DNA from: Alphaproteobacteria bacterium
GTDB taxonomy: Bacteria > Pseudomonadota > Alphaproteobacteria > Rhodospirillales > Rhodospirillaceae
NCBI GenBank assembly: GCA_030604885.1
Contig: JAUVUZ010000002.1
Coordinates: 62,001 to 126,000, forward strand
Length of the DNA: 64,000 nucleotides
Reading direction: 5' to 3'
The stretch's first letter is position 1. The number at the start of each line of letters is the position of its first letter. Made by a program: the position numbers and the translations under genes. The notes under the pieces are model-generated. The model saw only the letters and a list, made by a program, of their open reading frames with translations, did not search any database and was not told where the DNA came from. This document shows positions 52,137 through 62,238 of this stretch, piece after piece.

Positions 52137-53156
52137 ATGGAGGAGTTCACCGACAGCCCGGAATTCGCCCTCGCGACGGCACGCCGCGCGAGCGAGGCGA
52201 TGGCGTCGCACGGCGTGGTGCCGCACCCGCGCAACTACGCGCTGTGGTATGCCTATTGCGCCGCCACCCTGCCGCCGCTCAACCGCGCCGTGGACGCGGC
52301 GATCGCCGCCGGGCAGCCGTTCACCGAGGCGCTGTGCGCCAGCCTGCACGCCCGCTTCGTCGCCGACACCGACCCGGGAATCGAGGCGGCGAGCGAAAGC
52401 GTGCGCCAGAGCGTGCTGCGGGCGATGGAATACGTCGGTTCCGCCCACCGCGCCGCGAGCGACTACGGCCGCACCATCGAGGCGGTGTCCGACCGCCTGG
52501 AGACGGCGGAGGGCGAGGAGGTGGCGCTGGTGCTGACCCAGGCGGCCGCCGAGACCCGCCGCTTCGTCGACGTCAACCGCTCCCTCGAACGCAACCTCGC
52601 CGCCTCGGAGCGGGAGATCGCCCAGTTGCGCGAACACCTGGAGGCGCTGCGCCGCGCCGGGCGCGCCGACCCGGTCACCGGCCTCGCCTCGCGCCGGGTG
52701 TTCGACATCGCGCTCAAGGAGCACGTGGTGCTCGCCGCCCACGACCGCCTGCCGCTGGCGGTGATCGTGATGGACGTGGACGACTTCGCCCAGTTCCGCG
52801 CCGCCCACGGCCAGGTGATGGCCGACCAGGTGTTGCGCCTGATCGGCCGCAGCATCCTCGAAAACGTCAAGGGCCAGGACACCGTCTCCCGCCACGGCGA
52901 CCAGAGCTTCGCGGCGATCCTGCCCGACACCGGCCTCGCCCGGGCCGAGGCCACGGCGGAGGCGATCCGCGCCGCGCTCGCCGCGCGCAGCGTCGTCAAC
53001 CGCCGCACCGGCGCCACTCTCGGGCAGGTGACGCTCTCCCTCGGCATCGCCGAGCTGCACACCGGCGAAACCCACGCCGACCTGATGCGCCGCGCCGCCG
53101 AGGCGCTGCACGCCGCCAAGGTGGGCGGCGCCAACCGCGCGGTGTGCGCGTCATGA
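52137..53156 (+). CDS. Degenerate GGDEF protein with an N-terminal helical domain
   Basis: About 339 residues. Residues 1-70 hold a helical domain with HPRNYALWYAYCAATLPPLN, then a coiled coil (about 120-180) and a GGDEF fold. The active site reads RHGDQSFAAIL where GG(D/E)EF is expected, so it is probably catalytically inactive; the upstream substrate site is also altered (VMDVDDFAQFRAAHG). It could instead bind c-di-GMP or GTP as a receptor; that is inference. The stop overlaps the ClC gene start (ATGA). The ATG at 52137 is the better of two in-frame choices, the other at 52113; neither has a strong ribosome site. Confidence 0.88.
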   Translation: MEEFTDSPEFALATARRASEAMASHGVVPHPRNYALWYAYCAATLPPLNRAVDAAIAAGQPFTEALCASLHARFVADTDPGIEAASESVRQSVLRAMEYVGSAHRAASDYGRTIEAVSDRLETAEGEEVALVLTQAAAETRRFVDVNRSLERNLAASEREIAQLREHLEALRRAGRADPVTGLASRRVFDIALKEHVVLAAHDRLPLAVIVMDVDDFAQFRAAHGQVMADQVLRLIGRSILENVKGQDTVSRHGDQSFAAILPDTGLARAEATAEAIRAALAARSVVNRRTGATLGQVTLSLGIAELHTGETHADLMRRAAEALHAAKVGGANRAVCAS

Positions 53157-54745
53157 GGGGCTGGGTGTCCGACCGCTGGCGCCGCCTGCGCGGGCGCGGA
53201 CCGCTGATCGGCGCGGTGGCGGGGGTGGTCGTCGGCCTCGCGGTGGGCGGCGCGGTGGTGGGCTGGCGCGAGGGCATCGACGCGATCCAGCTCGTCGCCC
53301 TCGGCACCGACGCGGAAATCCTCTCGCCCGGCCTCGCGCACCAGCCGTGGTGGCGGATCGTCGCGGCGCTGGTGGCGGGCGGCCTGCTGGTGGGCGCCCT
53401 CAATCATCTGTTGATGCCCAACCGCCGCCCCCAGGGCATCGCCGACGTGATCATGGCCGCCCAGGTGGGCGACGGCCGCCTCTCGGTGCGCGGCGGCGTG
53501 GTGGGCGCGGCGCTCACCGCGCTCTCGATCGGCTGCGGCGCCTCGGTGGGGCGCGAGGGTCCGGCGGTCCACCTCGGCGCCTCGCTGTGCTCATGGGCGG
53601 CGCGCCTGTTCCGCCTCGCCGCGGCGGACGCGCGCACCCTGTTCGGCTGCGGCGCGGCTGCGGCGGTGGCGGCATCGTTCAACGCGCCGATCGCGGGCGC
53701 GCTGTTCGCCCACGAGGTGGTGGTGGGGCATTACGGCCTGCGCGCCCTCGCCCCGGTGGTGATGGCCTCCGCCTCGGCCACGGTGGTGTCGCGCTGGTGG
53801 TACGGCGATTTTCCGGCGTTCTCGGTGCCGCCGTTCCGGTTGCAGAGCTTCGCCGAGATTCCCGCCTTCGCGCTGCTGGGGGTGGGCTGCGGCGTGCTGG
53901 CGGTGGCGTTCATGTGGGGGGTGGTGCGCACCCAGCGCGAGGCCGGACGGCTGCCGATTCCGGCGTGGCTGCGCCCGGCGGCGGCGGGCCTCGCGGTGGC
54001 GATCATCGCCCTCGCCGAGCCGCGCGTGCTCGGCGTCGGCTACGAGGCGATGGACGTGGCCCTGCGCGGCGGCCTCGCCTGGCACGCCATCGCGCTGCTG
54101 CTGCTGGCCAAGTTCGTCGCCACGGTGGCGAGCCTGGGGCTGGGCTTCCACGGCGGGGTGTTCTCGCCGTCGCTGATCCTGGGCGCGGTGTTCGGCGCCG
54201 GGTTCGGCTCGGTGGTGGCGGCGCTGTTCCCCGAGCACGCCTCCGGCCCCGCCGCCTATGCCCTGGTGGGGGCGGCGGCCACCAGCTCGGCGGTGCTCGG
54301 CGCGCCGATCTCCACCGCGCTGATCGTGTTCGAACTCACCGCCGACTACCGCCTCGCGGTGGTGGTGATGGTGGCGGTGGTGGTGGCCAACCAGGCGGTG
54401 CGCGCGCGCATCGGCGTGCCGTCGTTCTTCCACTGGCAGCTTTACGCGCGCGGCGTCGACCTCGACCGCGAGTCCGACCACGCCTTCCTCCGCCGCATCA
54501 GCGTCGCCGAGGCGATGCGCCCGGTGGCGGCGGACGCCGCGCCGGAGGCCGCGCCGCCCGGCACCCTCGCCCCCGACGACCCGCTCGAGGCCGCGCTCGC
54601 CCGGCTCGATCTCTCGGGCCACGTGGCGATGCCGGTGGCGGCGCCGGGGCCGAAGGGCGAGCCGGTGGTGGTCGGGCGGATCACCCGCTGCGACGCGCTC
54701 GCCGCCTACAACCGCGCGCTGCTGGAGGCGCTGCACGAACGTTGA
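53153..54745 (+). CDS. ClC-family chloride channel/antiporter
   Basis: 530 residues with ten or more membrane segments. The gating Glu is in SVGREGPAVHLG, and the anion-site motif GGVFSPSLILG and FNAPIAGALFAHEVV are intact. The first anion-binding motif, usually GSGIP, reads PQGIADV, so the central Ser is missing; this subgroup may select differently. The C-terminal 80 residues resemble one degenerate CBS domain. The start codon overlaps the stop of the degenerate GGDEF gene, coupling the two. Confidence 0.94.
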   Translation: MRGWVSDRWRRLRGRGPLIGAVAGVVVGLAVGGAVVGWREGIDAIQLVALGTDAEILSPGLAHQPWWRIVAALVAGGLLVGALNHLLMPNRRPQGIADVIMAAQVGDGRLSVRGGVVGAALTALSIGCGASVGREGPAVHLGASLCSWAARLFRLAAADARTLFGCGAAAAVAASFNAPIAGALFAHEVVVGHYGLRALAPVVMASASATVVSRWWYGDFPAFSVPPFRLQSFAEIPAFALLGVGCGVLAVAFMWGVVRTQREAGRLPIPAWLRPAAAGLAVAIIALAEPRVLGVGYEAMDVALRGGLAWHAIALLLLAKFVATVASLGLGFHGGVFSPSLILGAVFGAGFGSVVAALFPEHASGPAAYALVGAAATSSAVLGAPISTALIVFELTADYRLAVVVMVAVVVANQAVRARIGVPSFFHWQLYARGVDLDRESDHAFLRRISVAEAMRPVAADAAPEAAPPGTLAPDDPLEAALARLDLSGHVAMPVAAPGPKGEPVVVGRITRCDALAAYNRALLEALHER

Positions 54746-54818
54746 GCGAACGCGAGGCTTGCCCGGGCGCCGCCGATGGGGCACAACGTCCCGATCCGTT
54801 CGACCGACAGAGAGACCG

Positions 54819-57026
54819 ATGACCGATCCGTTCGCCCTCGATGACGGCTTCGCGCCGCCGCCCGCTTCCGGCCCCTCGCCCGAAGCCCTGCTCGCCGGAC
54901 TCAATCCCGAGCAGGCCGAGGCGGTGCGCACCACCGAGGGCGCGGTGCTGGTGCTCTCGGGCGCGGGCACCGGCAAGACCAAGGTGCTGACGACGCGCCT
55001 CGCCTACCTGCTGGCGGGCGGCTTCGCCCAGCCGTGGCAGATCCTCGCCGTCACCTTCACCAACCGCGCGGCGCGCGAGATGCGCGAGCGGGTGAGCGGC
55101 ATGATCGGCGACGCGGGGGCGGCGGTGGCGCTCGGCACCTTCCACGCCCTCGGCGCCAAGATGCTGCGGCGCGACGGCGAGCGCATCGGCCTGCCGCGCG
55201 ATTTCGCGATTCTCGACGCCGACGACCAACTGCGCCTGATCAAGCAGATCGCCGCCGGGCAGGAGATCGATTCCAAGCGCTGGCCGCCCCAGGCGCTGCT
55301 GGCGGTGGTGCAGCGGTGGAAGGACCGGGGCGTGCCGCCGGAGCGGGTGGGCAACGACCCGGGCGCCGAATACGCGGGCGGCCGCGCGGTGGCGGTCTAC
55401 CGCGCCTACCAGGCGGAGCTGGCGCGCCTCAACGCCTGCGATTTCGGCGATCTGCTGCTGAAGTGCCTGGAGCTGTTCCAGGCCGCGCCCGACGTGCTGG
55501 AGCGCTACCAGCGCCGCTTCCGCTACGTGATGGTGGACGAATACCAGGACACCAACGTGGCGCAGGGCCTGTGGCTCAAGGCGCTGGCGCGGGGCTGGGG
55601 CAACCTCTGCTGCGTCGGCGACGACGACCAGTCGATCTACTCCTGGCGCGGCGCCGAGGTCGGCAACATCCTGCGCTTTTCCGAGGATTTCCCCGGCGCG
55701 CGGATCATCCGCCTGGAAACCAACTACCGCTCCACCGGCCACATCCTCGCCGCCGCCGCGCACCTGATCGCGCGCAACGCCGACCGCCTCGGCAAGACCC
55801 TGCGCCCGGCCTCCGGCGAGGCGGGGGAGAAGGTGGCGGTGCGCGGCGTCTGGACCGGCGAGGACGAGGCCCGCGTCGTCGTCGAGGCGGCGGAGGCGTT
55901 GCAGCGCAAGAAGGTGCCGCTGTCCGAGATCGCGGTGCTGGTGCGCGCGGGCTACCAGACCCGCGCCTTCGAAGAGCGGCTGATGGCGCAGGGCGTGCCG
56001 TATCGCGTCGTCGGCGGCCCGCGCTTCTACGAGCGCCAGGAAATCCGCGACGCCATCGCCTATCTGCGGCTGATCTCCCAACCCGCCGACGATTTGGCGT
56101 TCGAGCGCATCGTCAACCTGCCGCGCCGCGGCATCGGCGACGCCACGGTGGAGCAGGTGCGCGACGCCGCCCGCGCCCGCAACCGGCCGATGACCGCCAC
56201 GGCGGCGGAGATGATCGCCGCCGGCGAGCTGGCGGCCCGCGCCCGCACCTGCATGGGCCGGTTCCTCGAAGACCTCGCCGCCTGGCGCACCCTCGCCGCC
56301 ACCGCCGACCCGCGCACCCTGCTGGGCGAGGTTCTGGAGGCCTCGGGCTACCTCGACATGTGGCGGCAGGACAAGGCGCCCGACGCCCCCGGCCGGGTGG
56401 AGAACCTGAAGGAACTGCTGGCGGCCCTCGACGAGTTCGCCGACCTGGCCGAGTTCCTCGAATACGTGGCGCTGGTGATGGAGAACCAGAGCGGCGACGA
56501 CGTCGACCGCCTCTCGGTGATGACGCTGCACGCCGCCAAGGGCCTGGAGTTCGACCACGTGTTCCTGCCCGGCTGGGAGGACGGCCTGTTCCCCAACCAG
56601 CGCGCCCTCGACGAGACCGGCGCCAAGGGGCTGGAGGAGGAACGCCGCCTCGCCCACGTCGGCCTGACGCGGGCGCGGAAGGGCGCCACCATCACCTTCG
56701 CCGCCGCGCGGCGGGTCTACGGCCAGTGGCAGAACAACATGCCGAGCCGCTTCGTCGACGACCTGCCCGAGGCGCACATCGCGCGCTTCTCCGAGGCGGG
56801 GATGGGCGTCGGCCTGCCGCCGCCGCGCGCCGCGAGCCTCGCCGCGCCCGCCCTCGAAACCCGCGACACCTCGGCCGAGGGCGCGGGCTATCGGCGCGGC
56901 CAGCGGGTGTTCCACGACAAGTTCGGTTACGGCGAGATCAAGTCGGTGGAGGGCAACAAGCTCGACATCGCCTTCGACAAGGCCGGTTTGAAAAAGGTGA
57001 TGGCGCGCTTCGTCGCGCCCGCGTGA
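54819..57026 (+). CDS. UvrD/PcrA-type ATP-dependent DNA helicase
   Basis: 735 residues, superfamily 1A. Motifs in order: Walker A SGAGTGKTKVLTTRLA, motif Ia AVTFTNRAAREM, Walker B VMVDEYQDTN, motif III VGDDDQSIYSWRGA, motif IV LETNYRSTGHIL, motif V VMTLHAAKGLEFDHVFLPG and motif VI LAHVGLTRARKGA. The C-terminal tudor-like tail GQRVFHDKFGYGEIKSVEG is that of PcrA/UvrD. It unwinds DNA 3' to 5' in repair and in resolving replication-transcription conflicts. It is followed by prmA after 11 bases. Confidence 0.96.
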   Translation: MTDPFALDDGFAPPPASGPSPEALLAGLNPEQAEAVRTTEGAVLVLSGAGTGKTKVLTTRLAYLLAGGFAQPWQILAVTFTNRAAREMRERVSGMIGDAGAAVALGTFHALGAKMLRRDGERIGLPRDFAILDADDQLRLIKQIAAGQEIDSKRWPPQALLAVVQRWKDRGVPPERVGNDPGAEYAGGRAVAVYRAYQAELARLNACDFGDLLLKCLELFQAAPDVLERYQRRFRYVMVDEYQDTNVAQGLWLKALARGWGNLCCVGDDDQSIYSWRGAEVGNILRFSEDFPGARIIRLETNYRSTGHILAAAAHLIARNADRLGKTLRPASGEAGEKVAVRGVWTGEDEARVVVEAAEALQRKKVPLSEIAVLVRAGYQTRAFEERLMAQGVPYRVVGGPRFYERQEIRDAIAYLRLISQPADDLAFERIVNLPRRGIGDATVEQVRDAARARNRPMTATAAEMIAAGELAARARTCMGRFLEDLAAWRTLAATADPRTLLGEVLEASGYLDMWRQDKAPDAPGRVENLKELLAALDEFADLAEFLEYVALVMENQSGDDVDRLSVMTLHAAKGLEFDHVFLPGWEDGLFPNQRALDETGAKGLEEERRLAHVGLTRARKGATITFAAARRVYGQWQNNMPSRFVDDLPEAHIARFSEAGMGVGLPPPRAASLAAPALETRDTSAEGAGYRRGQRVFHDKFGYGEIKSVEGNKLDIAFDKAGLKKVMARFVAPA

Positions 57027-57037
57027 GGGAGACGGGG

Positions 57038-57985
57038 ATGGAAACGGTGCGGCAGTGGCGCCTGGCGCTGATGGGCGACCGGCGGTCGGTGGAGGCGTTC
57101 GAGCTGGCGCTGGAGCCGTTCGCCCCGGCGCTCCTGGCGTTCGAGGCGGACGAGGAGAAGAACCTCTGGACCCTCGAAGGCATCGGCGAGGACGACCCGG
57201 ACGCCGATGGCATCGCCGCCGCCCTGGCCGGGACCGCCGCCCGCCTCGGCGTGCCGGTGCCCGACTACACCCTGGAGCCGCTCGAGCAGCGCGACTGGCT
57301 GCGCGAGAACCTGATGGCGTTCCCGCCGCTGCCGATCGGCCGGTTCTTCGTCCACGGCTCGCACCTCGAGGCGCCGAACCGCTCCGGCCGCGTCGCGATC
57401 CTGGTGGACGCCGCCACCGCGTTCGGCTCCGGCGAGCACCCGACGACGATGGGCTGCCTGCTGGCGATCCACGCGTTGAAGCGCTTTGATCGCCGCCCGC
57501 CCCGGGTGCTCGACATGGGCTGCGGCTCGGGCATCCTTTCGATCGGCGCCGCCAAGGTGTGGCCGGTGCCGGTGGACGCGGTGGACATCGACCCGGAATC
57601 GGTGCGCGTCACCCGCTTCAACGCGGTGCGCAACCGCGTCTGCCGCAGCCTGCGGGCGGAGGCGGGGGACGGCTACCGCGTCGCGATGGTGAGGCGCAAC
57701 GCGCCCTACCACCTGATCCTCTCCAACATCCTCGCCCGGCCGCTGATGAAAATGGCGCCGAAGCTCGACCGCGCGCTGGCCAGGGGCGGCCTCGCGGTGC
57801 TCTCGGGCCTGCTGGTGAAGCAGGAGGCGATGGTGCTGGCCGCCCACCGCGCGCAAGGGCTGGCGAAGGTGGCGAGCTTCCGCCATCGCGGCTGGAGCAC
57901 CCTGGTGCTGCGGAAATCCGGCCCCGGCACCCCCGGCCGCGTCCGCCTGCCGCGCTTCACCCCGCGCGGCCCGGTGACGATCTGA
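57038..57985 (+). CDS. prmA: Ribosomal protein L11 methyltransferase
   Basis: 315 residues. After a small N-terminal L11-binding domain (residues 1-90) comes the class I methyltransferase with DAATAFGSGEHPTTMGCL, motif I VLDMGCGSGILSIGAA, and the NxxA-type motif LILSNILARPLMKMAP. It trimethylates L11 with SAM. The gene overlaps no neighbour but begins 11 bases after the helicase stop, with GAGGGAGACGGGG as a ribosome site. Confidence 0.94.
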   Translation: METVRQWRLALMGDRRSVEAFELALEPFAPALLAFEADEEKNLWTLEGIGEDDPDADGIAAALAGTAARLGVPVPDYTLEPLEQRDWLRENLMAFPPLPIGRFFVHGSHLEAPNRSGRVAILVDAATAFGSGEHPTTMGCLLAIHALKRFDRRPPRVLDMGCGSGILSIGAAKVWPVPVDAVDIDPESVRVTRFNAVRNRVCRSLRAEAGDGYRVAMVRRNAPYHLILSNILARPLMKMAPKLDRALARGGLAVLSGLLVKQEAMVLAAHRAQGLAKVASFRHRGWSTLVLRKSGPGTPGRVRLPRFTPRGPVTI

Positions 57986-58065
57986 CCGCGCCCCCTCCCG
58001 CGCCGGGCTTTTCTTGGCGGGAAATCCGCGCATAATCGCCCGGCGCGCACCATGTGAGGGGTATG

Positions 58066-59853
58066 ATGGACAGCAAGCCTTCCACACTTTCGGCCTCGCC
58101 CCTCGACCGGCTGCGGTCCGAGCTGGCGGCGCGGGGTCTTTCCGGGTTCGTCGTGCCGCGCGCCGACGAGCACCAGGGCGAATACGTTCCCCCCTCGGCC
58201 AAGCGCCTCGCGTGGCTCACCGGCTTCACCGGCTCGGCGGGCGTGGCGGTGGTGCTGGCGTCGAGCGCGGCGGTGTTTTCCGACGGCCGCTACACCCTCC
58301 AGGTGCGCGAGGAGGTGGACACCGGCCGCTTCCACACCCTGCACCTCACCGAGGACCCGCCCGCCGCGTGGATCAAGCGCACCGCCCGGCCCGGCGACCG
58401 CATCGGCTACGATCCCTGGCTGCACACCGCCGACGACGTGCGCCGCCTCTCCGACGCCGCCCGCGCCGCCGGGGCGGAGATGGTGCCCTGCGCCGACAAC
58501 CCGCTCGACGCGGCGTGGGCCGACCGCCCGGCGCCGCCCGCCGCCGCCGCCGAACCCTATCCGCTGGAGCTGAGCGGCCGCGTGGCGCTCGACAAGCGGC
58601 GCGAGGTGGCGGCGACGCTGGAGCGCGAGGGCGACGACGCGGCGGTGCTGACCCTGCCGGATTCGATCGCCTGGCTGCTCAACGTGCGCGGCCGCGACCT
58701 CCCCTGCACGCCGGTGGTGCTGTCGTTCGCGATCCTGCACCGCGACGCCTCGGTGGACTGGTTCGTCGACCCGGACAAGGTCGGCGCGGCGGTGCGCGCC
58801 GGGTTCGACGCGGGGGTGCGGGTGCGCCCGCGCGAGGACTTCGCCCCGGCGCTGGCCGAACTCGGCGCGCGCGGCGCGGCGGTGCGGGTGGACCCGGCCT
58901 CCGGCCCGGCGGCGGTGGCGACGATGCTTCAGGAGGCGGGCGCGCGGGTGAGCCGCGCGGCGGACCCGTGCCTGCTGCCCAAGGCGTGCAAGAACGCGGT
59001 GGAGCTGGACGGCTTCCGCCTCGCCCACCGCGCCGACGCGGCGGCGCTGGCGCGCTTCCTCGCGTGGTTCGAGGCGGAGGGCGCGGGCCAGACCGAGAAG
59101 GCGCTGGCCGACCGGCTGCTGGCGTTCCGCCGCGAGCAGCCCGGCTTCGTCTGCCCGAGCTTCCCCACCATCGCCGGGGCGGGGCCGAACGGCGCCATCG
59201 TCCACTACCACGTGCGCGCCGAAACCGCGCGGGTGCTGGAGCCGGGGCAGCCGTTCCTGCTGGATTCCGGCGCCCATTACCGCGAGGGCACCACCGACGT
59301 CACCCGCACCCTGGTGGCGGGGGCGGCGGACCCGGCCTTCCGCCGCAACTTCACCCTGGTGCTGCAAGGCCACATCGACCTGGCGCAGGCGGTGTTCCCC
59401 AAGGGCACCAGCGGCAGCCAGCTCGACGCCCTGGCGCGGCGCTGGCTGTGGGCCGAGGGGCTGGATTACGACCACGGCACCGGCCACGGCGTCGGCGCGT
59501 TCCTCTCGGTTCACGAGGGGCCGCAGCGCATCGGCAAGGCGCCCAACGCGGTGGCGCTGGAGCCGGGCATGGTGCTCTCGAACGAGCCGGGCTACTACCG
59601 CGCCGGGGCCTACGGCATCCGCATCGAGAACCTCCTGGCGGTGCGCGCGGTGGAGGGCGGCGAGCAGCCGATGCGCGGTTTCGAGACCCTCACCCTGGTG
59701 CCGGTGGACCGCCGCCTGGTGGTGGCCGAGATGCTGCTGCCCGAGCAGCGCGACTGGCTCAACGCCTACCACGAGCGCGTCGCCGAGGTGGTCGCCCCCC
59801 TGGTGGACCCCGCCACCGCCCGCTGGCTGGATGCCGCCACCCGCCCGGTGTGA
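58066..59853 (+). CDS. pepP: Xaa-Pro aminopeptidase (M24B)
   Basis: 595 residues. Two creatinase-like N-terminal domains (about 10-150 and 160-300) precede the pita-bread catalytic domain. The metal ligands are seen in FLLDSGAHYREGTTDVTRT (two Asp), GTGHGVGAFLSVHEGP (His), MVLSNEPGYYR (Glu) and IRIENLLAVR (Glu). It removes N-terminal residues before proline in the cytoplasm. Of two adjacent ATGs, the second at 58066 is better placed from GAGGGG. It stands between prmA and a chemoreceptor on the same strand. Confidence 0.95.
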   Translation: MDSKPSTLSASPLDRLRSELAARGLSGFVVPRADEHQGEYVPPSAKRLAWLTGFTGSAGVAVVLASSAAVFSDGRYTLQVREEVDTGRFHTLHLTEDPPAAWIKRTARPGDRIGYDPWLHTADDVRRLSDAARAAGAEMVPCADNPLDAAWADRPAPPAAAAEPYPLELSGRVALDKRREVAATLEREGDDAAVLTLPDSIAWLLNVRGRDLPCTPVVLSFAILHRDASVDWFVDPDKVGAAVRAGFDAGVRVRPREDFAPALAELGARGAAVRVDPASGPAAVATMLQEAGARVSRAADPCLLPKACKNAVELDGFRLAHRADAAALARFLAWFEAEGAGQTEKALADRLLAFRREQPGFVCPSFPTIAGAGPNGAIVHYHVRAETARVLEPGQPFLLDSGAHYREGTTDVTRTLVAGAADPAFRRNFTLVLQGHIDLAQAVFPKGTSGSQLDALARRWLWAEGLDYDHGTGHGVGAFLSVHEGPQRIGKAPNAVALEPGMVLSNEPGYYRAGAYGIRIENLLAVRAVEGGEQPMRGFETLTLVPVDRRLVVAEMLLPEQRDWLNAYHERVAEVVAPLVDPATARWLDAATRPV

Positions 59854-60002
59854 GCGGACGCTTCCCCGAAGGCGGGGGGAGAGGCCCCGGCGATGATCGC
59901 GGAGGGTGTGTTCGCCCGGCGGTGTGAACGCGGAAAGGGCAGAGGCATCGGCCTGCCGCATTTTTCACCGAGAATTCCGTTGCGCGGGTGGGAAAAGCGC
60001 GT

Positions 60003-61982
60003 ATGAGAATCGCCCGGTTTTTCTCCTTGCATCGGGCGATCATGATTTCCAATCCGCGTTCTTCCGGCGACGGCCGGTATCCCCAGCGTTTCGTCGTGCG
60101 CGTTCTCGCCGTGGTGGGCGTGCTGCTGGCGGCGGCGTTCGCCGGTCTCGGCGTTTGGGTGGGGCACTCCACTGGCGAAACCCTGCGGGCGGAGATCGCC
60201 GGGCGGGTCGCCGCCACCGGCGCGGGCGCCGCGGACGGGGTGCAGAAGTGGCTGGACGGGCGGGTGGCCCTGGTCGACGCCCTGGCGCAGAACATCACCG
60301 CGGCGGACGACGCGCGGATCCCGGCCCTGTTGGGCGCCAAGGCGCTCGCCGACCGCTTCAGCCCGGTCTACTACGGCGACCGCGACGGCCGCTTCCTGCG
60401 CGCGCCCGCCAAGGAGATGCCCGCCGGGTACGACCCGCGCCAGCGGCCGTGGTACGCCGCCGCCGCCGGGGGAACGGTGGTGACGCCGCCCTACGTCTCC
60501 GCCTCCACCAAGCAGCTCTGCCTCACCATCGCCAGCCCGGTGCGCCGCGACGGCGCGCTGGCGGGCGTCGCGGGCGTGGACCTCGAACTGCGCGACATCC
60601 AAACCTTCCTCGCCACCTTCTCGCTCGACGGCAAGGGCTTCGTTTTCCTGGTGGACGGCGCCGGGCAGGTGCTGGCGCATCCGGACGCGGACAAGGTGAT
60701 GAAGCCGTCGGGCTTCGACCCCAAGAGCCGCCCGGAGGTGGACAGCGAGCAGACCCTGGTGCGCTTCCACCCGATTTCCGGCATTCCCGGCGTGCAGTGG
60801 TACGTCGGCGTGTCCCTCGACCGCGCCAAGGTGTTCGCGCCGCTGCGCCAGCAGATGTGGGTGACCGCCGGGGCGGCGCTCGCCTCGCTGCTGCTGGTGT
60901 TGCCGCTCACCGGCTGGCTGCTGCTGCGCCTGCTGGCGCGGCCGATCACCCGCATGACCGGGGCGATGACCGAACTCAGCCGGGGGCGCACCGACGTGGC
61001 GATTCCCGGCCTCGACCGGCGCGACGAGCTGGGGGCGATGGCCGCCGCGCTCGGGGTGTTCAAGGATCAGGCCGCCGAGGTGGCGCGCCACGCGGCGGAG
61101 CGCGAGAGCCTGCGCGCCGAGGCCGAGGCGCACCGCCGCCAGCTGCTGGACGGCCTGGCGGGCAGCTTCGAGGCCGAGGTGCGGGGCGTGATGCAGGCGG
61201 TCTCCGCCGCCGCCCGCGACATGGGGGTGGTGGCCGCCGCCCTGGGCGAGGAGATGGGCCGGGCGCGCGCCGGGTCCGACGCGGTCAAGGGCAGCACCGA
61301 CGAAACCTCGGCCAACGTGCAGACCGTCGCCGCCGCCGCCGAGGAGCTTTCGGTGTCGATCGGCGAGATCGCCCAGCGCGTCACCGAAAGCGCCGAGATC
61401 GCCGCCCGCACCGCCTCCGGGGCCGAGGGCGCGTGCCGCAGCATCGAGAGCCTGGCGGCGCAGATGTCGAGCGTCGGCAGCATCGTCAGCCTGATCACCG
61501 ACATCGCCAGCCAGACCAATCTCCTCGCGCTCAACGCCACCATCGAGGCGGCGCGCGCGGGCGAGATGGGCAAGGGCTTCGCGGTGGTGGCGGGCGAGGT
61601 CAAGACCCTCGCCAACCAGACCGCCAAGGCCACCGACGAGATCAACCAGCAGATCGTCGCCACCCAGGCGGCGACCGAGGTGGTGGTGCAGGAAATCCAG
61701 GCGATTTCCGACGTCGCGGCGAAGTCGCAGGAGCTGGCCGCCAGCATCGCCGCGACGGTGGAGCAGCAGGGCGTCGCCACCCGCGAGATCGCCCGCAACG
61801 TCAACCGCGCCGCCGCCGGGGCGCAGCAGTCGGCCTCCGAGATCGAGGCGGTGGGCGCGGCGGTGGCGATGGCGGCGGAACGCAGCTCCGGCGTCGAGGC
61901 GGCGGCGGAGCGGCTGGTGGCCGAGTTCGCCACCCTCGACCGCCAGGTGGCGAAGTTCCTCGACGGCGTGCGCGCCGCCTAA
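60003..61982 (+). CDS. Methyl-accepting chemotaxis protein with a dCache sensor
   Basis: About 659 residues. Membrane segment (about 31-54), a periplasmic dCache sensor with [15 protein letters not shown] and [18 protein letters not shown], typical of small-molecule binding, then a second membrane segment (about 292-314), HAMP ([20 protein letters not shown]) and a signalling domain with the tip [20 protein letters not shown]. Its cytoplasmic part is close to that of the chemoreceptor at 17872-19950, but the sensors differ. No tethering pentapeptide is seen (ends DGVRAA). The start could also be a GTG at 59988 or an ATG at 60042. Confidence 0.95.
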   Translation: MRIARFFSLHRAIMISNPRSSGDGRYPQRFVVRVLAVVGVLLAAAFAGLGVWVGHSTGETLRAEIAGRVAATGAGAADGVQKWLDGRVALVDALAQNITAADDARIPALLGAKALADRFSPVYYGDRDGRFLRAPAKEMPAGYDPRQRPWYAAAAGGTVVTPPYVSASTKQLCLTIASPVRRDGALAGVAGVDLELRDIQTFLATFSLDGKGFVFLVDGAGQVLAHPDADKVMKPSGFDPKSRPEVDSEQTLVRFHPISGIPGVQWYVGVSLDRAKVFAPLRQQMWVTAGAALASLLLVLPLTGWLLLRLLARPITRMTGAMTELSRGRTDVAIPGLDRRDELGAMAAALGVFKDQAAEVARHAAERESLRAEAEAHRRQLLDGLAGSFEAEVRGVMQAVSAAARDMGVVAAALGEEMGRARAGSDAVKGSTDETSANVQTVAAAAEELSVSIGEIAQRVTESAEIAARTASGAEGACRSIESLAAQMSSVGSIVSLITDIASQTNLLALNATIEAARAGEMGKGFAVVAGEVKTLANQTAKATDEINQQIVATQAATEVVVQEIQAISDVAAKSQELAASIAATVEQQGVATREIARNVNRAAAGAQQSASEIEAVGAAVAMAAERSSGVEAAAERLVAEFATLDRQVAKFLDGVRAA

Positions 61983-61995
61983 AGCTGCAAACGAC

Positions 61996-62060
61996 AACGC
62001 CGGCTCCGGTGGGGGATCCGGAACCGGCGTTGGCGCCGCGGGACGGAAGCTCCGTCCCGC
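61996..62060 (+). terminator. Two stacked hairpins after the second chemoreceptor
   Basis: AACGCCGGCTCCGG and CCGGAACCGGCGTT (61996-62031) form a 14-bp stem with one mismatch, and GCGGGACGGA/TCCGTCCCGC (62038-62060) forms a perfect 10-bp stem right after it. Neither has a T-tract, so they may stop RNA decay or aid factor-dependent termination. The rest of the 256-base gap to ligA shows no gene. Confidence 0.5.
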
Positions 62061-62184
62061 CGCATTCGCTGGAGAGCCACCAACGTATTCGATTCGCCGC
62101 TCAAGAGAAGTGACGAATTGTTGCGAAGTGTTTCAAGGGGTTGGCGAGAGAACCCTGAGTTTATTTCATTCGCCGTTCATGCGA

Positions 62185-62218
62185 AACGCCGCGCGGCCCG
62201 GAGGCTGCGCGGCGTTTG
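62185..62218 (-). terminator. Terminator hairpin of ligA
   Basis: AAACGCCGCGCGGCC and GGCTGCGCGGCGTTT form a 15-bp stem with one mismatch and a four-base loop, about 20 bases after the ligA stop on the minus strand. T-runs of three end each side, so it may act from both directions. Confidence 0.65.
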
Positions 62219-62238
62219 ATTTGCGCGCTCTCCCGGAA

